Positions 1 through 6,593 of a DNA stretch of 20,800 nt are shown piece after piece. Position 1 is the first letter of the stretch. Each line of letters starts with the position of its first letter. The DNA lies in contig DLMX01000014.1 of the NCBI GenBank assembly GCA_002479405.1, positions 3,208-24,007 on the forward strand. The letters are read 5' to 3'. This DNA is from Methylophilaceae bacterium UBA7525 (GTDB lineage Bacteria > Pseudomonadota > Gammaproteobacteria > Burkholderiales > Methylophilaceae). Both the position numbers and the translations under genes were made by a program. Under the pieces are notes generated by a model that saw only the letters and a list, made by a program, of their open reading frames with translations, had not been told where the DNA came from and searched no databases.

Positions 1-1074
1 CTGAACCAGTTGCTGGTTGAACTGGATGGTTTTGAAGCCAATTCCGGCGTCATCGTCATCGCCGCGACCAACCGTGCCGATGTGCTGGACAAGGCGCTGT
101 TGCGTCCAGGCCGTTTCGACCGCCAGGTCATGGTCGGTCTGCCGGATATTCGCGGTCGTGAACAGATCCTGCTGGTACACATGCGCAAGGTGCCTATCGA
201 TCCGGACGTCAAGGCTGACATCCTGGCGCGTGGTACCCCCGGTTTCTCCGGTGCCGACCTCGCCAATCTGGTCAACGAGGCTGCGTTGATCGCCGCCAAC
301 CGCAACAAGCGCACGGTCGATATGCAGGATTTCGAGGATGCCAAGGACAAGATATTCATGGGTCCGGAACGCCGCTCCATGGTCATGCGTGAGGAAGAAC
401 GCCGCAATACGGCCTACCATGAGTCCGGCCATGCCGTCGTCGCCAAATTGCTGCCCAAGGCAGACCCGGTCCACAAGGTCACCATCATGCCGCGTGGCTG
501 GGCGCTCGGCTTGACCTGGCAGTTGCCGGAGTTCGACCGTATCAGCAGCTACCGCGACAAGATGCTGGAGGAAATCTCCATCCTGTTCGGTGGCCGTATC
601 GCTGAGGAGATCTTCATGAACCAGATGTCGACCGGCGCTTCCAACGACTTTGAACGCGCCACCAAGCTGGCGCGCGACATGGTGACGCGCTACGGCATGT
701 CTGACAGCATGGGGACCATGGTCTATGTCGATAACGACCAGGATTCCTTCTTTGGCCGCATGTCGTCGAGAACGGTGTCTGAGGCTACTCAGCAAAAGGT
801 CGATGCCGAAGTACGCCGTATCCTGGACGAGCAATACAACCTTGCACGCAAACTACTGGAAGAAAATCGCGACAAGGTTGAAGCCATGGCTGCGGCCTTG
901 CTTGAGTGGGAAACCATTGATGCTGAACAGATCAACGACATCATGGAAGGCAAGCCGCCACGCGCACCCAAGCCGACCCAGGCGACGACCAAGCCCAAGT
1001 CCGACAGTAGCGGCTCGGCCGGGCCGAGTGCTGAGACTGCCCCACCGGAACCGCAGCCCACAGCTAAAATCTGA
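1..1074 (+). CDS. ftsH: ATP-dependent zinc metalloprotease FtsH (3' part, 5' end outside window)
   Basis: This is the C-terminal 357 codons of the membrane-anchored AAA+ protease that degrades unfolded and regulatory membrane and cytoplasmic proteins. The reading frame is open from base 1, so the N-terminal membrane segments, Walker A and Walker B lie outside. What is visible is the end of the AAA module, with the second region of homology (ATNRADVLDKALLRPGRFDR, fragment residues about 23-42), then the M41 peptidase domain. The zinc motif HESGH is at fragment residues 140-144 and the third-ligand region is STGASNDFERAT. The protein ends in a Pro/Ser/Thr/Lys-rich tail of about 40 residues, which is usually poorly conserved. 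folP and glmM follow on the same strand, the arrangement also seen around ftsH in E. coli. The identity is secure; only the start is missing. Confidence 0.97.
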   Translation: MNQLLVELDGFEANSGVIVIAATNRADVLDKALLRPGRFDRQVMVGLPDIRGREQILLVHMRKVPIDPDVKADILARGTPGFSGADLANLVNEAALIAANRNKRTVDMQDFEDAKDKIFMGPERRSMVMREEERRNTAYHESGHAVVAKLLPKADPVHKVTIMPRGWALGLTWQLPEFDRISSYRDKMLEEISILFGGRIAEEIFMNQMSTGASNDFERATKLARDMVTRYGMSDSMGTMVYVDNDQDSFFGRMSSRTVSEATQQKVDAEVRRILDEQYNLARKLLEENRDKVEAMAAALLEWETIDAEQINDIMEGKPPRAPKPTQATTKPKSDSSGSAGPSAETAPPEPQPTAKI

Positions 1075-1105
1075 TCCGTAACGTTTAATAATCAGACTCA
1101 AACAG

Positions 1106-1163
1106 AGCCACATCCGTTTCCGTCGCCAGCAACCGTACTGGCCGCCGCGAGATGGATGTGGCT
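1106..1163 (+). repeat. Inverted repeat / hairpin between ftsH and folP
   Basis: Two perfectly complementary 10-base arms lie at 1106-1115 (AGCCACATCC) and 1154-1163 (GGATGTGGCT). A second short stem nests inside, 1125-1129 with 1138-1142. There is no U-tract after it, so it is not a typical intrinsic terminator. The right arm contains the first possible folP start codon (ATG 1156), so in the mRNA the structure could hide that start or act as a processing or attenuation element. The function is inferred; the repeat is seen directly. Confidence 0.5.
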
Positions 1164-2019
1164 TAATTACGCCATGATGCCAACTGACAATCCATCCCAT
1201 CTTTTCCTCTGCGGGAACTACCAACTCGATCTTTCAAAACCGCGCGTGATGGGTATCGTCAATGTCACGCCGGATTCGTTTTCCGATGGCGGCAAGTACG
1301 ACACGACGGAGAAAGCGGTCAAGCATGGCCTGCAACTGGTGGCAGAGGGCGCTGATATCCTCGATATCGGGGGGGAGTCAACCCGTCCGGGTGCGACTCC
1401 GGTCAGTCTGCAGGATGAACTGGCCAGAGTTGTGCCGGTTATCGAGCAACTTTCGAAAGTTGCCGGTGTTCCCTTGTCCATAGATACTTACAAGCCCGAG
1501 GTCATGCGGGCCGCCATCGTGGCCGGAGCCGATATCGTCAATGATGTGCGTGCCTTGCAGGAGCCGGGCGCGCTGGAGATTGTAGCGGCCAGCCGTGCCG
1601 GCGTCTGCTTGATGCACATGCAGGGCATGCCGCAGAACATGCAGGCCGATCCGCAGTATGAGGATGTGGTGCAGGAAGTGAATGACTTTCTGCAGCAACG
1701 CCTATCAGCGGCGCAGGCCGCAGGGATAGCAGCGGAGCGGGTCGTGCTCGATCCGGGTTTCGGTTTCGGCAAGAAGACGGAACACAATCTGCAGTTGCTG
1801 CGGCAACTGGACAAGACGATGGCCATAGGACGCCCCCTGCTGGTTGGCCTTTCGCGCAAATCGGTACTGGGGCAGATCACCGGCGGCGATGTCTATGTGC
1901 GTCTGCATGCCAGTCTGGCGGCTTCGGTGATATCGGCCATGAAAGGCGCTAGAATTGTGCGGGTACATGATGTCAAAGCCACGGTGGATGCGCTGAAAGT
2001 GGTTGCGGCCGTATTATAG
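1156..2019 (+). CDS. folP: Dihydropteroate synthase FolP
   Basis: Cytoplasmic enzyme of folate synthesis that condenses p-aminobenzoate with dihydropterin pyrophosphate to give dihydropteroate; it is the target of sulfonamides. The TIM-barrel signatures are all present: GIVNVTPDSFSDGG near the N-terminus, DIGGESTRPGA in loop 2, SIDTYKP, MHMQGMPQNMQ, DPGFGFGKKTEHN, LSRKSVLG and a final RVHDV. The length (about 280 residues) is normal. The start is uncertain. ATG 1156 gives six or seven extra residues and lies inside a hairpin arm, while ATG 1174 or 1177 gives an N-terminus closer to the family; none has a strong Shine-Dalgarno. The gene sits between ftsH and glmM on the same strand and ends about 20 bases before glmM, so co-transcription with glmM is likely. 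Confidence 0.95.
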   Translation: MWLNYAMMPTDNPSHLFLCGNYQLDLSKPRVMGIVNVTPDSFSDGGKYDTTEKAVKHGLQLVAEGADILDIGGESTRPGATPVSLQDELARVVPVIEQLSKVAGVPLSIDTYKPEVMRAAIVAGADIVNDVRALQEPGALEIVAASRAGVCLMHMQGMPQNMQADPQYEDVVQEVNDFLQQRLSAAQAAGIAAERVVLDPGFGFGKKTEHNLQLLRQLDKTMAIGRPLLVGLSRKSVLGQITGGDVYVRLHASLAASVISAMKGARIVRVHDVKATVDALKVVAAVL

Positions 2020-2040
2020 AAATCAGGGTTGAATATAAAA

Positions 2041-3399
2041 ATGACGAGAAGATATTTTGGAACAGATGGTGTGCGCGGCCGTGTCGGCGAAGCGCCGATA
2101 ACGCCGGATTTTGTCATGCGTCTGGGGTATGCCGCAGGACGAGTGCTGGCGAGCCATGAAAGTCATCAGCACAAGGGCCCGCGGCCTACCGTTCTGATCG
2201 GCAAGGACACACGCATCTCCGGCTATATGCTGGAAGCGGCACTGGAGGCCGGTCTGGCTGCAGCCGGTGTTGACGTCATGTTGACCGGGCCGATGCCCAC
2301 CCCGGCAGTGGCCTATCTGACCCGCGCACTGCGTGCACAGGTCGGTATTGTCATCACGGCCTCGCATAATCCGTTCGAGGACAATGGCATCAAGTTCTTC
2401 TCGGCCGAAGGCACCAAGCTGCCTGACGAAGTCGAGCGCGAGATTGAAGCCGAGCTGGACAAGCCCATGCAGGTCGTGGCTTCCGCACAACTGGGCAAGG
2501 CGCGGCGTATCGATGATGCGGCCGGTCGTTATATCGAGTTCTGCAAAGGTTCTTTCCCCAATGCGATGGATCTGCGCGGACTGAAAATCGTGCTCGATTG
2601 CGCACATGGCGCGACTTACCATGTCGCACCCTCCGTTTTTCATGAACTGGGGGCAGAGGTGGTCGTCATCGGCAATCAGCCGGATGGCCTCAATATCAAT
2701 CTCGAATGCGGTTCCACCCATACGACCGCGATCTGCAAGGCAGTCGTCGAACATCAGGCTGACCTCGGCATTGCTTTCGACGGTGACGGCGATCGCGTGC
2801 TGATGGTCGATAATGGCGGCAAGCTGCTGGATGGCGATCAGCTGCTTTACATCATTGCCATGCAAAGAAAACAGCGCGGCAAGCTGGAAGGCGGCGTGGT
2901 TGGTACCCTGATGAGTAATCTGGCGCTGGAACATGCCCTGGCCAGAGCGGATATCCCGTTTGCGCGGGCCAAGGTCGGCGACCGTTATGTGCTCGAGCTG
3001 CTCGGTCAACATGGCTGGCAATTGGGCGGCGAGAATTCCGGTCATATTCTGGCACTGGACAAACATAGCAGTGGCGACGGTATTATTGCCGCGTTGCAGG
3101 TATTGCAGGCAATGATTTCCAGTGGCAGGACACTGGCTCAACTGGGTAATGAATTGACGCTCTATCCGCAGGTGCTGATCAATGTGACAGTGAAACAGCG
3201 CATCAATCTTGATGCCAGCCAGGCCCTGCAGGAGGCAGTGAAAGCCGGTGAATCCGAACTTGATGGCAAGGGTCGGGTGCTGCTCCGTGCCTCGGGCACC
3301 GAGCCGAAGATCCGTGTCATGGTGGAAGGCGAGTCAGCGGTGCAAGTGCAGAAACTGGCCGAGCAGATCGCTGATGTGGTGCGGCGGATAACGGCCTAG
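2041..3399 (+). CDS. glmM: Phosphoglucosamine mutase GlmM
   Basis: Converts glucosamine-6-phosphate to glucosamine-1-phosphate, which feeds UDP-GlcNAc for peptidoglycan and lipopolysaccharide. The four alpha-D-phosphohexomutase sites are visible: the phosphoserine loop TASHNP with Ser at residue 108 counted from ATG 2041, the magnesium loop DGDGDR, the sugar-specificity loop GGENSGH, and the C-terminal phosphate-binding loop RASGTEPKIRVMVE. The N-terminal YFGTDGVRG is typical. I prefer ATG 2041 (MTRRYFGTDG) over the in-frame TTG at 2029, because the latter adds residues the family lacks and leaves almost no space after the AGGG at 2025-2028. The stop overlaps the stop of the convergent GGDEF gene by four bases, so there is no room for a separate terminator. 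Confidence 0.97.
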   Translation: MTRRYFGTDGVRGRVGEAPITPDFVMRLGYAAGRVLASHESHQHKGPRPTVLIGKDTRISGYMLEAALEAGLAAAGVDVMLTGPMPTPAVAYLTRALRAQVGIVITASHNPFEDNGIKFFSAEGTKLPDEVEREIEAELDKPMQVVASAQLGKARRIDDAAGRYIEFCKGSFPNAMDLRGLKIVLDCAHGATYHVAPSVFHELGAEVVVIGNQPDGLNINLECGSTHTTAICKAVVEHQADLGIAFDGDGDRVLMVDNGGKLLDGDQLLYIIAMQRKQRGKLEGGVVGTLMSNLALEHALARADIPFARAKVGDRYVLELLGQHGWQLGGENSGHILALDKHSSGDGIIAALQVLQAMISSGRTLAQLGNELTLYPQVLINVTVKQRINLDASQALQEAVKAGESELDGKGRVLLRASGTEPKIRVMVEGESAVQVQKLAEQIADVVRRITA

Positions 3400-4304
3400 C
3401 GGCCAAATATCTGGATATTGCCGGCACCGGCATGCTTGGCTTGATACATGGCCTGATCGGCCAGGTTGATAAGCGTATCCGCTTTGCTGCCATGATCAGG
3501 ATAGAGGCTGACGCCTATACTGGCTGAAATATGGAGGGTGTGGTCTTCCACTACAAAAGGCTGTTCGAGTTGCCGGATGATTTTTCTGGCGACTTTTGTC
3601 AGGTCGTCCACTTCGGCCACATCGGGTAACAGCACCAGAAACTCATCACCGCCATAACGACAGCTGGTGTCCGAGTCGCGCAGACTCTGCGTTATGTGCC
3701 TGCCGACGGATTGCAGCAAGAGATCGCCGACTCTGTGGCCATAATTGTCATTTACAGGCTTGAAGTGATCAAGGTCGATGAACAGCAGTGCAAAATGTTG
3801 CTGCTTGCGGCGCGATGTGCGGATGGTGTTTTCCAGGATCTCATGGAAACTGCTGCGATTCAGCAGTCCGGTCAATGCATCATAATGCGACAATAGTGCG
3901 AGCTGGTTTTCGAGTTCGCGTTTTTCGGTCACGTTATTGGCGAATCCGGTAAAAATGATGTCGCCATTGGGCATTTTCCGTGAAGTATCGTGCGCTTCAA
4001 AATACATTTCACGGCCTTCGACCGTAAACATTCTGAATTCACCGAACCAGCCTTGTTCCTTCTCGCCGACAGCGATGCTCTCGTTCAATACGCGATCAAA
4101 ATCGTCCGGATGGACCAGTGACAGCAGTCGATTGGCATCCTCCAATGCTTCTGCCACAGGCAGTCCAAGGATGCGCTCAACACCATTGCTGAGATAGAGC
4201 CAGGAGAACTCGCCTTGCGGGTTCATCTTCAACTGATAGATAAAGCCCGGCAGCACATCGAGAATCTCATGTGGGGGTTCGAAATTGTGGTCTTTTGATT
4301 TCAT
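3396..4304 (-). CDS. PAS-GGDEF diguanylate cyclase
   Basis: Predicted cytoplasmic enzyme making cyclic di-GMP from two GTP, controlled by an N-terminal sensor domain. The protein has 302 residues and no membrane segment. Residues about 12-130 look like a PAS fold (LDVLPGFIYQL to FTGFANNVTEKRELENQL, the last part resembling the PAC/linker helix). Residues about 135-300 are a GGDEF domain, starting with the usual DALTGLLNR. The active site is intact GGDEF at residues 218-222. An RxxD product-inhibition site (RDSD, 209-212) lies exactly five residues before it, so feedback inhibition by c-di-GMP is expected. There is no EAL or HD-GYP domain. The PAS ligand cannot be told from sequence. The gene is transcribed towards glmM and divergently from the PAP2 gene. 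The Shine-Dalgarno upstream of ATG 4304 is weak. Confidence 0.9.
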   Translation of the reverse strand: MKSKDHNFEPPHEILDVLPGFIYQLKMNPQGEFSWLYLSNGVERILGLPVAEALEDANRLLSLVHPDDFDRVLNESIAVGEKEQGWFGEFRMFTVEGREMYFEAHDTSRKMPNGDIIFTGFANNVTEKRELENQLALLSHYDALTGLLNRSSFHEILENTIRTSRRKQQHFALLFIDLDHFKPVNDNYGHRVGDLLLQSVGRHITQSLRDSDTSCRYGGDEFLVLLPDVAEVDDLTKVARKIIRQLEQPFVVEDHTLHISASIGVSLYPDHGSKADTLINLADQAMYQAKHAGAGNIQIFGR

Positions 4305-4361
4305 GGACTGAGCTTTGCGGTTCGCTGCAATTTCTTGCTCCGGATTCCAGAATCCTGATTT

Positions 4362-4379
4362 CTTTCATCATTTTGTAAT
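4362..4379 (+). promoter_or_regulatory. Weak PhoB-box-like element upstream of PAP2 gene
   Basis: CTTTCAT (4362-4368) and TTGTAAT (4373-4379) are spaced 11 bases start to start with an AT-rich 4-base spacer, the geometry of a PhoB box. They match the E. coli half-site CTGTCAT at 6 and 5 of 7 positions. Alone this would not be worth calling. It is listed because better matches precede two neighbouring lipid genes. It is inferred and unproven. Confidence 0.25.
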
Positions 4380-4397
4380 ACTGCGCTGACATTCTGC

Positions 4398-4421
4398 ACG
4401 CATGAAATACCATTCATGCGT
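4398..4421. repeat. 9-bp perfect palindrome upstream of PAP2 gene
   Basis: Arms ACGCATGAA (4398-4406) and TTCATGCGT (4413-4421) are perfectly complementary, separated by six bases. The element lies 45 bases before the PAP2 start codon. It could be a dimeric regulator's operator or a 5'-UTR hairpin. No regulator gene is adjacent. Confidence 0.45.
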
Positions 4422-4465
4422 TGTAACCGTTCCTTACCGGGAACTTTACCTCAAAGGAGGCCGAA

Positions 4466-4999
4466 ATGTCGCACAAAATGCGCTTGTATCTTAACCGTTT
4501 CAATCAATTCGACAGTTCGCTCTGCATACGCGTCAATCGCAGCAGTCAGCACCTGTGGGTGCGTCTGCTGTTCCGTCTGGTCAGCCGTCTTGGTGACGGC
4601 GTGTTCTGGTACAGCATCATGCTGGGAATATTGCTGGCCAAGGGCGAAGCCGGCCTGCAACCGGTCATGCACATGCTGCTGGTCGGACTGGTCTGCATGT
4701 CGTTGTATAAATGGCTCAAGGGCAAGACTTTGCGGCCGCGGCCTTATGAAGTACACCAGGACATCTGGCTCACCGGCCGGCCGCTGGACCGCTTCAGTTT
4801 TCCTTCCGGTCACACGCTGCATGCGGTCGCTTTCAGTCTGGTGATGCTGGCCTATTATCCGCAACTGTTCTGGCTGATCATGCCATTCACTGTACTGGTG
4901 GCATTGTCACGTGTGGTGCTGGGTCTGCATTATCCGAGTGATGTGCTGGCCGGCGCCGTGATAGGCGCGCTGATTGCGCTGACCTCTCTTGGTATCTGA
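4466..4999 (+). CDS. PAP2-family membrane lipid phosphatase
   Basis: Integral membrane phosphatase of 177 residues, of the type acting on phosphatidate, phosphatidylglycerophosphate or undecaprenyl pyrophosphate. The three PAP2 catalytic motifs are all seen: K-x6-RP (KGKTLRPRP region), PSGH (FSFPSGHTLHA), and S-R-x5-H-x3-D (SRVVLGLHYPSD). Four or five hydrophobic segments surround them. The start is well defined by a strong Shine-Dalgarno (AAAGGAGG, 4453-4460) five bases before ATG 4466. Substrate cannot be assigned from sequence. Its neighbours (phospholipase C, diacylglycerol kinase, glycosyltransferase) suggest a phosphatidate phosphatase giving diacylglycerol, but undecaprenyl pyrophosphatase activity remains a real alternative. 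The upstream region holds a weak PhoB-box-like element and a palindrome. The gene converges on the phospholipase gene, with 116 bases between them and no clear terminator. Confidence 0.88.
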   Translation: MSHKMRLYLNRFNQFDSSLCIRVNRSSQHLWVRLLFRLVSRLGDGVFWYSIMLGILLAKGEAGLQPVMHMLLVGLVCMSLYKWLKGKTLRPRPYEVHQDIWLTGRPLDRFSFPSGHTLHAVAFSLVMLAYYPQLFWLIMPFTVLVALSRVVLGLHYPSDVLAGAVIGALIALTSLGI

Positions 5000-5115
5000 T
5001 ACTTGATTGTCTGATATTCAATCAGGCAAATCCTGACCGGGATTCGCTGCTGGCTGCAGGTTACGGGTATTTCAAGCCGCCTCCATGGGCTGGCTCAATA
5101 AACCAACCCAATAGA

Positions 5116-5997
5116 TCAGCTGCGGCTGGACTGCACTTGTTCACTGAAATAATCGATGGGAGCCGGATGCATGAGATCGAGATGCCTGCGACATTGGCGT
5201 CGCCATACTGCCAGTTCCTGTTCGGACAGATGCTTCAGTTCTGCTTCCCAGCGCGGACGTTCGCCTTCCAGTACGCTGCCGATATCGGCCATCGCGCTCT
5301 GTGTTCTGGCAATGTAATAGATGAAATGTCGCTTCATGCGATGATCGATGAATCTGCTGCTGTGATAGATGATGGCCGGGATGCATACGCTACGCAACAG
5401 ATTGTCCCAGAATGCGAGCTTTTTCAGCGCCTTGCCGGTACGCGTCGCAGAGCAGTGAAACTGCAGCGCGACAAAGTCCGTCAGCAGTGCGTGATGGGCA
5501 TTCAGCAGCCTTCCCGGTGTTTGTTCCATTAGCGGCGATAGATGCGCATCCATCGCCCATTCTGCTGTGATGTGAGTGACCAGGCCGCGTTCGATCCACA
5601 TGGCCTCGTAGGCCGGCACAAAGTGATTGTGCGCGATGACATCGACATATAGATGGCTGGCGTAGCCGATGGCGATGGCGGTTTCCTCGTCAGTTCGTGC
5701 CGATGCCAGTAACTGGTGCGCATTCTCCCAGAGGTGCGTGTGGCGGAAGGTAGACGAGACGATGGCCAGGTCCGGCAGGCAGGCGCCGGCCATCACCAGT
5801 TCGGGGAATTGCCGGATCGCACGTTGCAGTCGAGGGTCGAGCAAAGGCATGGCCCATAGCAGTGATTGCGCGAAGTAGAGGTGAGTAAGCAGGCCCCATG
5901 CGTTGGCATCGGTGCTGTAGAGTATGAACGGAGTAAACCAATAGCAGAGCTTCGGCAATCTGCCGACGGAGGACTTACTATTCAGCCTTACGGTCAT
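5116..5997 (-). CDS. Secreted zinc-dependent phospholipase C family protein
   Basis: Predicted exported phospholipase C that cleaves phospholipids to diacylglycerol and a phosphorylated head group. An N-terminal signal sequence (basic start, hydrophobic YWFTPFILY) ends in ANA just before Trp34. Cleavage there gives a mature N-terminal Trp, as in Bacillus cereus PC-PLC, where Trp1 itself binds zinc. Counted from ATG 5997, candidate ligands in family order are Trp34, His39, Asp76, His88, His115, Asp119, His125, His142 and Glu146, with the diagnostic HxxxD and HxxxE spacings. So the trinuclear zinc site looks complete. A TTG at 6015 would add six residues; neither start has a good Shine-Dalgarno, and I prefer the ATG. 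It is divergent from dgkA across a control region with phased PhoB-like half-sites. The substrate head group is unknown, and some family members have other roles. Confidence 0.82.
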   Translation of the reverse strand: MTVRLNSKSSVGRLPKLCYWFTPFILYSTDANAWGLLTHLYFAQSLLWAMPLLDPRLQRAIRQFPELVMAGACLPDLAIVSSTFRHTHLWENAHQLLASARTDEETAIAIGYASHLYVDVIAHNHFVPAYEAMWIERGLVTHITAEWAMDAHLSPLMEQTPGRLLNAHHALLTDFVALQFHCSATRTGKALKKLAFWDNLLRSVCIPAIIYHSSRFIDHRMKRHFIYYIARTQSAMADIGSVLEGERPRWEAELKHLSEQELAVWRRQCRRHLDLMHPAPIDYFSEQVQSSRS

Positions 5998-6020
5998 GCA
6001 GCGCACTTTGCGCAACAGAC

Positions 6021-6071
6021 GTGAACCGGATGTGGCATATTTGTGATTTTATTGTGACAGCCGGATGCCAA
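6021..6071 (-). promoter_or_regulatory. Phased 11-bp half-site array (candidate PhoB boxes) in PLC/dgkA divergent region
   Basis: On the + strand GTG recurs at 6021, 6032, 6043 and 6054, with ATG at 6065: five units with an exact 11-base period. Read towards the phospholipase the half-sites are TTGGCAT (6071-6065), CTGTCAC (6060-6054, a full match to the PhoB half-site), AAATCAC (6049-6043), ATGCCAC (6038-6032) and GGTTCAC (6027-6021). Eleven-base direct repeats are the known geometry of PhoB-type response regulator sites. The last units overlap or follow where a -10 would be expected, so the exact promoter position is unclear. The array also lies just upstream of the dgkA promoter. Confidence 0.5.
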
Positions 6072-6084
6072 TATGCGACTTTGC

Positions 6085-6090
6085 TATACT
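6085..6090 (+). promoter_or_regulatory. Likely -10 element of dgkA
   Basis: TATACT at 6085-6090 matches the sigma-70 -10 consensus at 5 of 6 positions and lies 36 bases before the dgkA start codon. No convincing -35 is found 16-18 bases upstream, which would fit an activator-assisted promoter using the phased repeats immediately upstream. Confidence 0.45.
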
Positions 6091-6125
6091 GGCGCGCTGA
6101 TTAATCTGATAGCTATAGGAATAAT

Positions 6126-6500
6126 ATGGAAAGCCCGTATAAAGGCAAAACCGGACTGCGTCGTTTGCTGAATGCATTCGGCTACTCAATGGCAGGCTTC
6201 AAGGCCGCGTTCAAGAACGAGGATGCCTTCCGTCAGGAAGTGATGATGGCAGTCATTCTCTTGCCGCTGGCCGTCTATCTTGGCAAGACCGGCATGCAAA
6301 CAGCATTGATGATCGCCTGCGTGCTGCTGGTCATGATCGTCGAGTTGCTCAATTCCTCAATCGAGGCGACAGTGGACCGGATATCGCTGGAAAATCATCA
6401 GCTGGCCAAACGCGCCAAGGATATCGGTAGTGCGGCGGTGCTATTAAGTCTGGTCAATCTGGTGGTGGTTTGGGGTCTGTTGATCTTCGACCGGGTGTGA
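6126..6500 (+). CDS. dgkA: Diacylglycerol kinase DgkA
   Basis: Small trimeric inner-membrane kinase of 124 residues that phosphorylates diacylglycerol to phosphatidate, normally recycling diacylglycerol from periplasmic glucan and lipopolysaccharide modification. Typical features are the amphipathic N-terminus (RLLNAFGYSMAGFKAAFKNEDAFRQE), three hydrophobic helices, and the family signature VELLNSSIEATVDRIS followed by AKRAKDIGSAAV. Glu and Asn of the signature, needed for catalysis and magnesium binding in E. coli DgkA, are present. The length equals the family norm. The start ATG 6126 follows AGGA (6117-6120) at good spacing. It lies between a divergent phospholipase C and a downstream glycosyltransferase. 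All three share diacylglycerol, so here it may balance a diacylglycerol pool produced by lipid turnover. Confidence 0.96.
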   Translation: MESPYKGKTGLRRLLNAFGYSMAGFKAAFKNEDAFRQEVMMAVILLPLAVYLGKTGMQTALMIACVLLVMIVELLNSSIEATVDRISLENHQLAKRAKDIGSAAVLLSLVNLVVVWGLLIFDRV

Positions 6501-6526
6501 AAGCGACTTTCGTGACAGATTGAAGA

Positions 6527-6560
6527 CATTCACCTTACTGTCACAATCCGGCGTTAGCAT
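6527..6560 (+). promoter_or_regulatory. Candidate PhoB-box promoter of the glycosyltransferase gene
   Basis: CATTCAC (6527-6533), a 4-base spacer, then CTGTCAC (6538-6544) gives two half-sites 11 bases apart; they match the PhoB half-site at 5 and 7 of 7 positions. Ten bases after the second half-site comes TAGCAT (6555-6560), a 4 of 6 match to the -10 consensus. PhoB-dependent promoters in E. coli have the box in place of a -35, about ten bases before the -10, so the geometry fits. Start codon TTG 6594 follows 33 bases later. Confidence 0.45.
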
Positions 6561-6593
6561 GCTGAAACCATGCAACTAACCATGAGGTAAGGC

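Noticed and set aside
2029..2040. TTG start of glmM twelve bases upstream of the ATG
   Set aside because: It would leave almost no gap after the AGGG motif and adds residues not usual for GlmM; the ATG gives the standard N-terminus.
2023..3141. A 372-codon minus-strand open frame over glmM
   Set aside because: Shadow of glmM codon usage; the translation shows no family features and no start context.
5003..5036. Small stems between the PAP2 gene and the phospholipase gene (TGATTG/CAATCA and TCAGG/CCTGA)
   Set aside because: Only five or six base pairs each and no T-tract, so they do not qualify as terminators.
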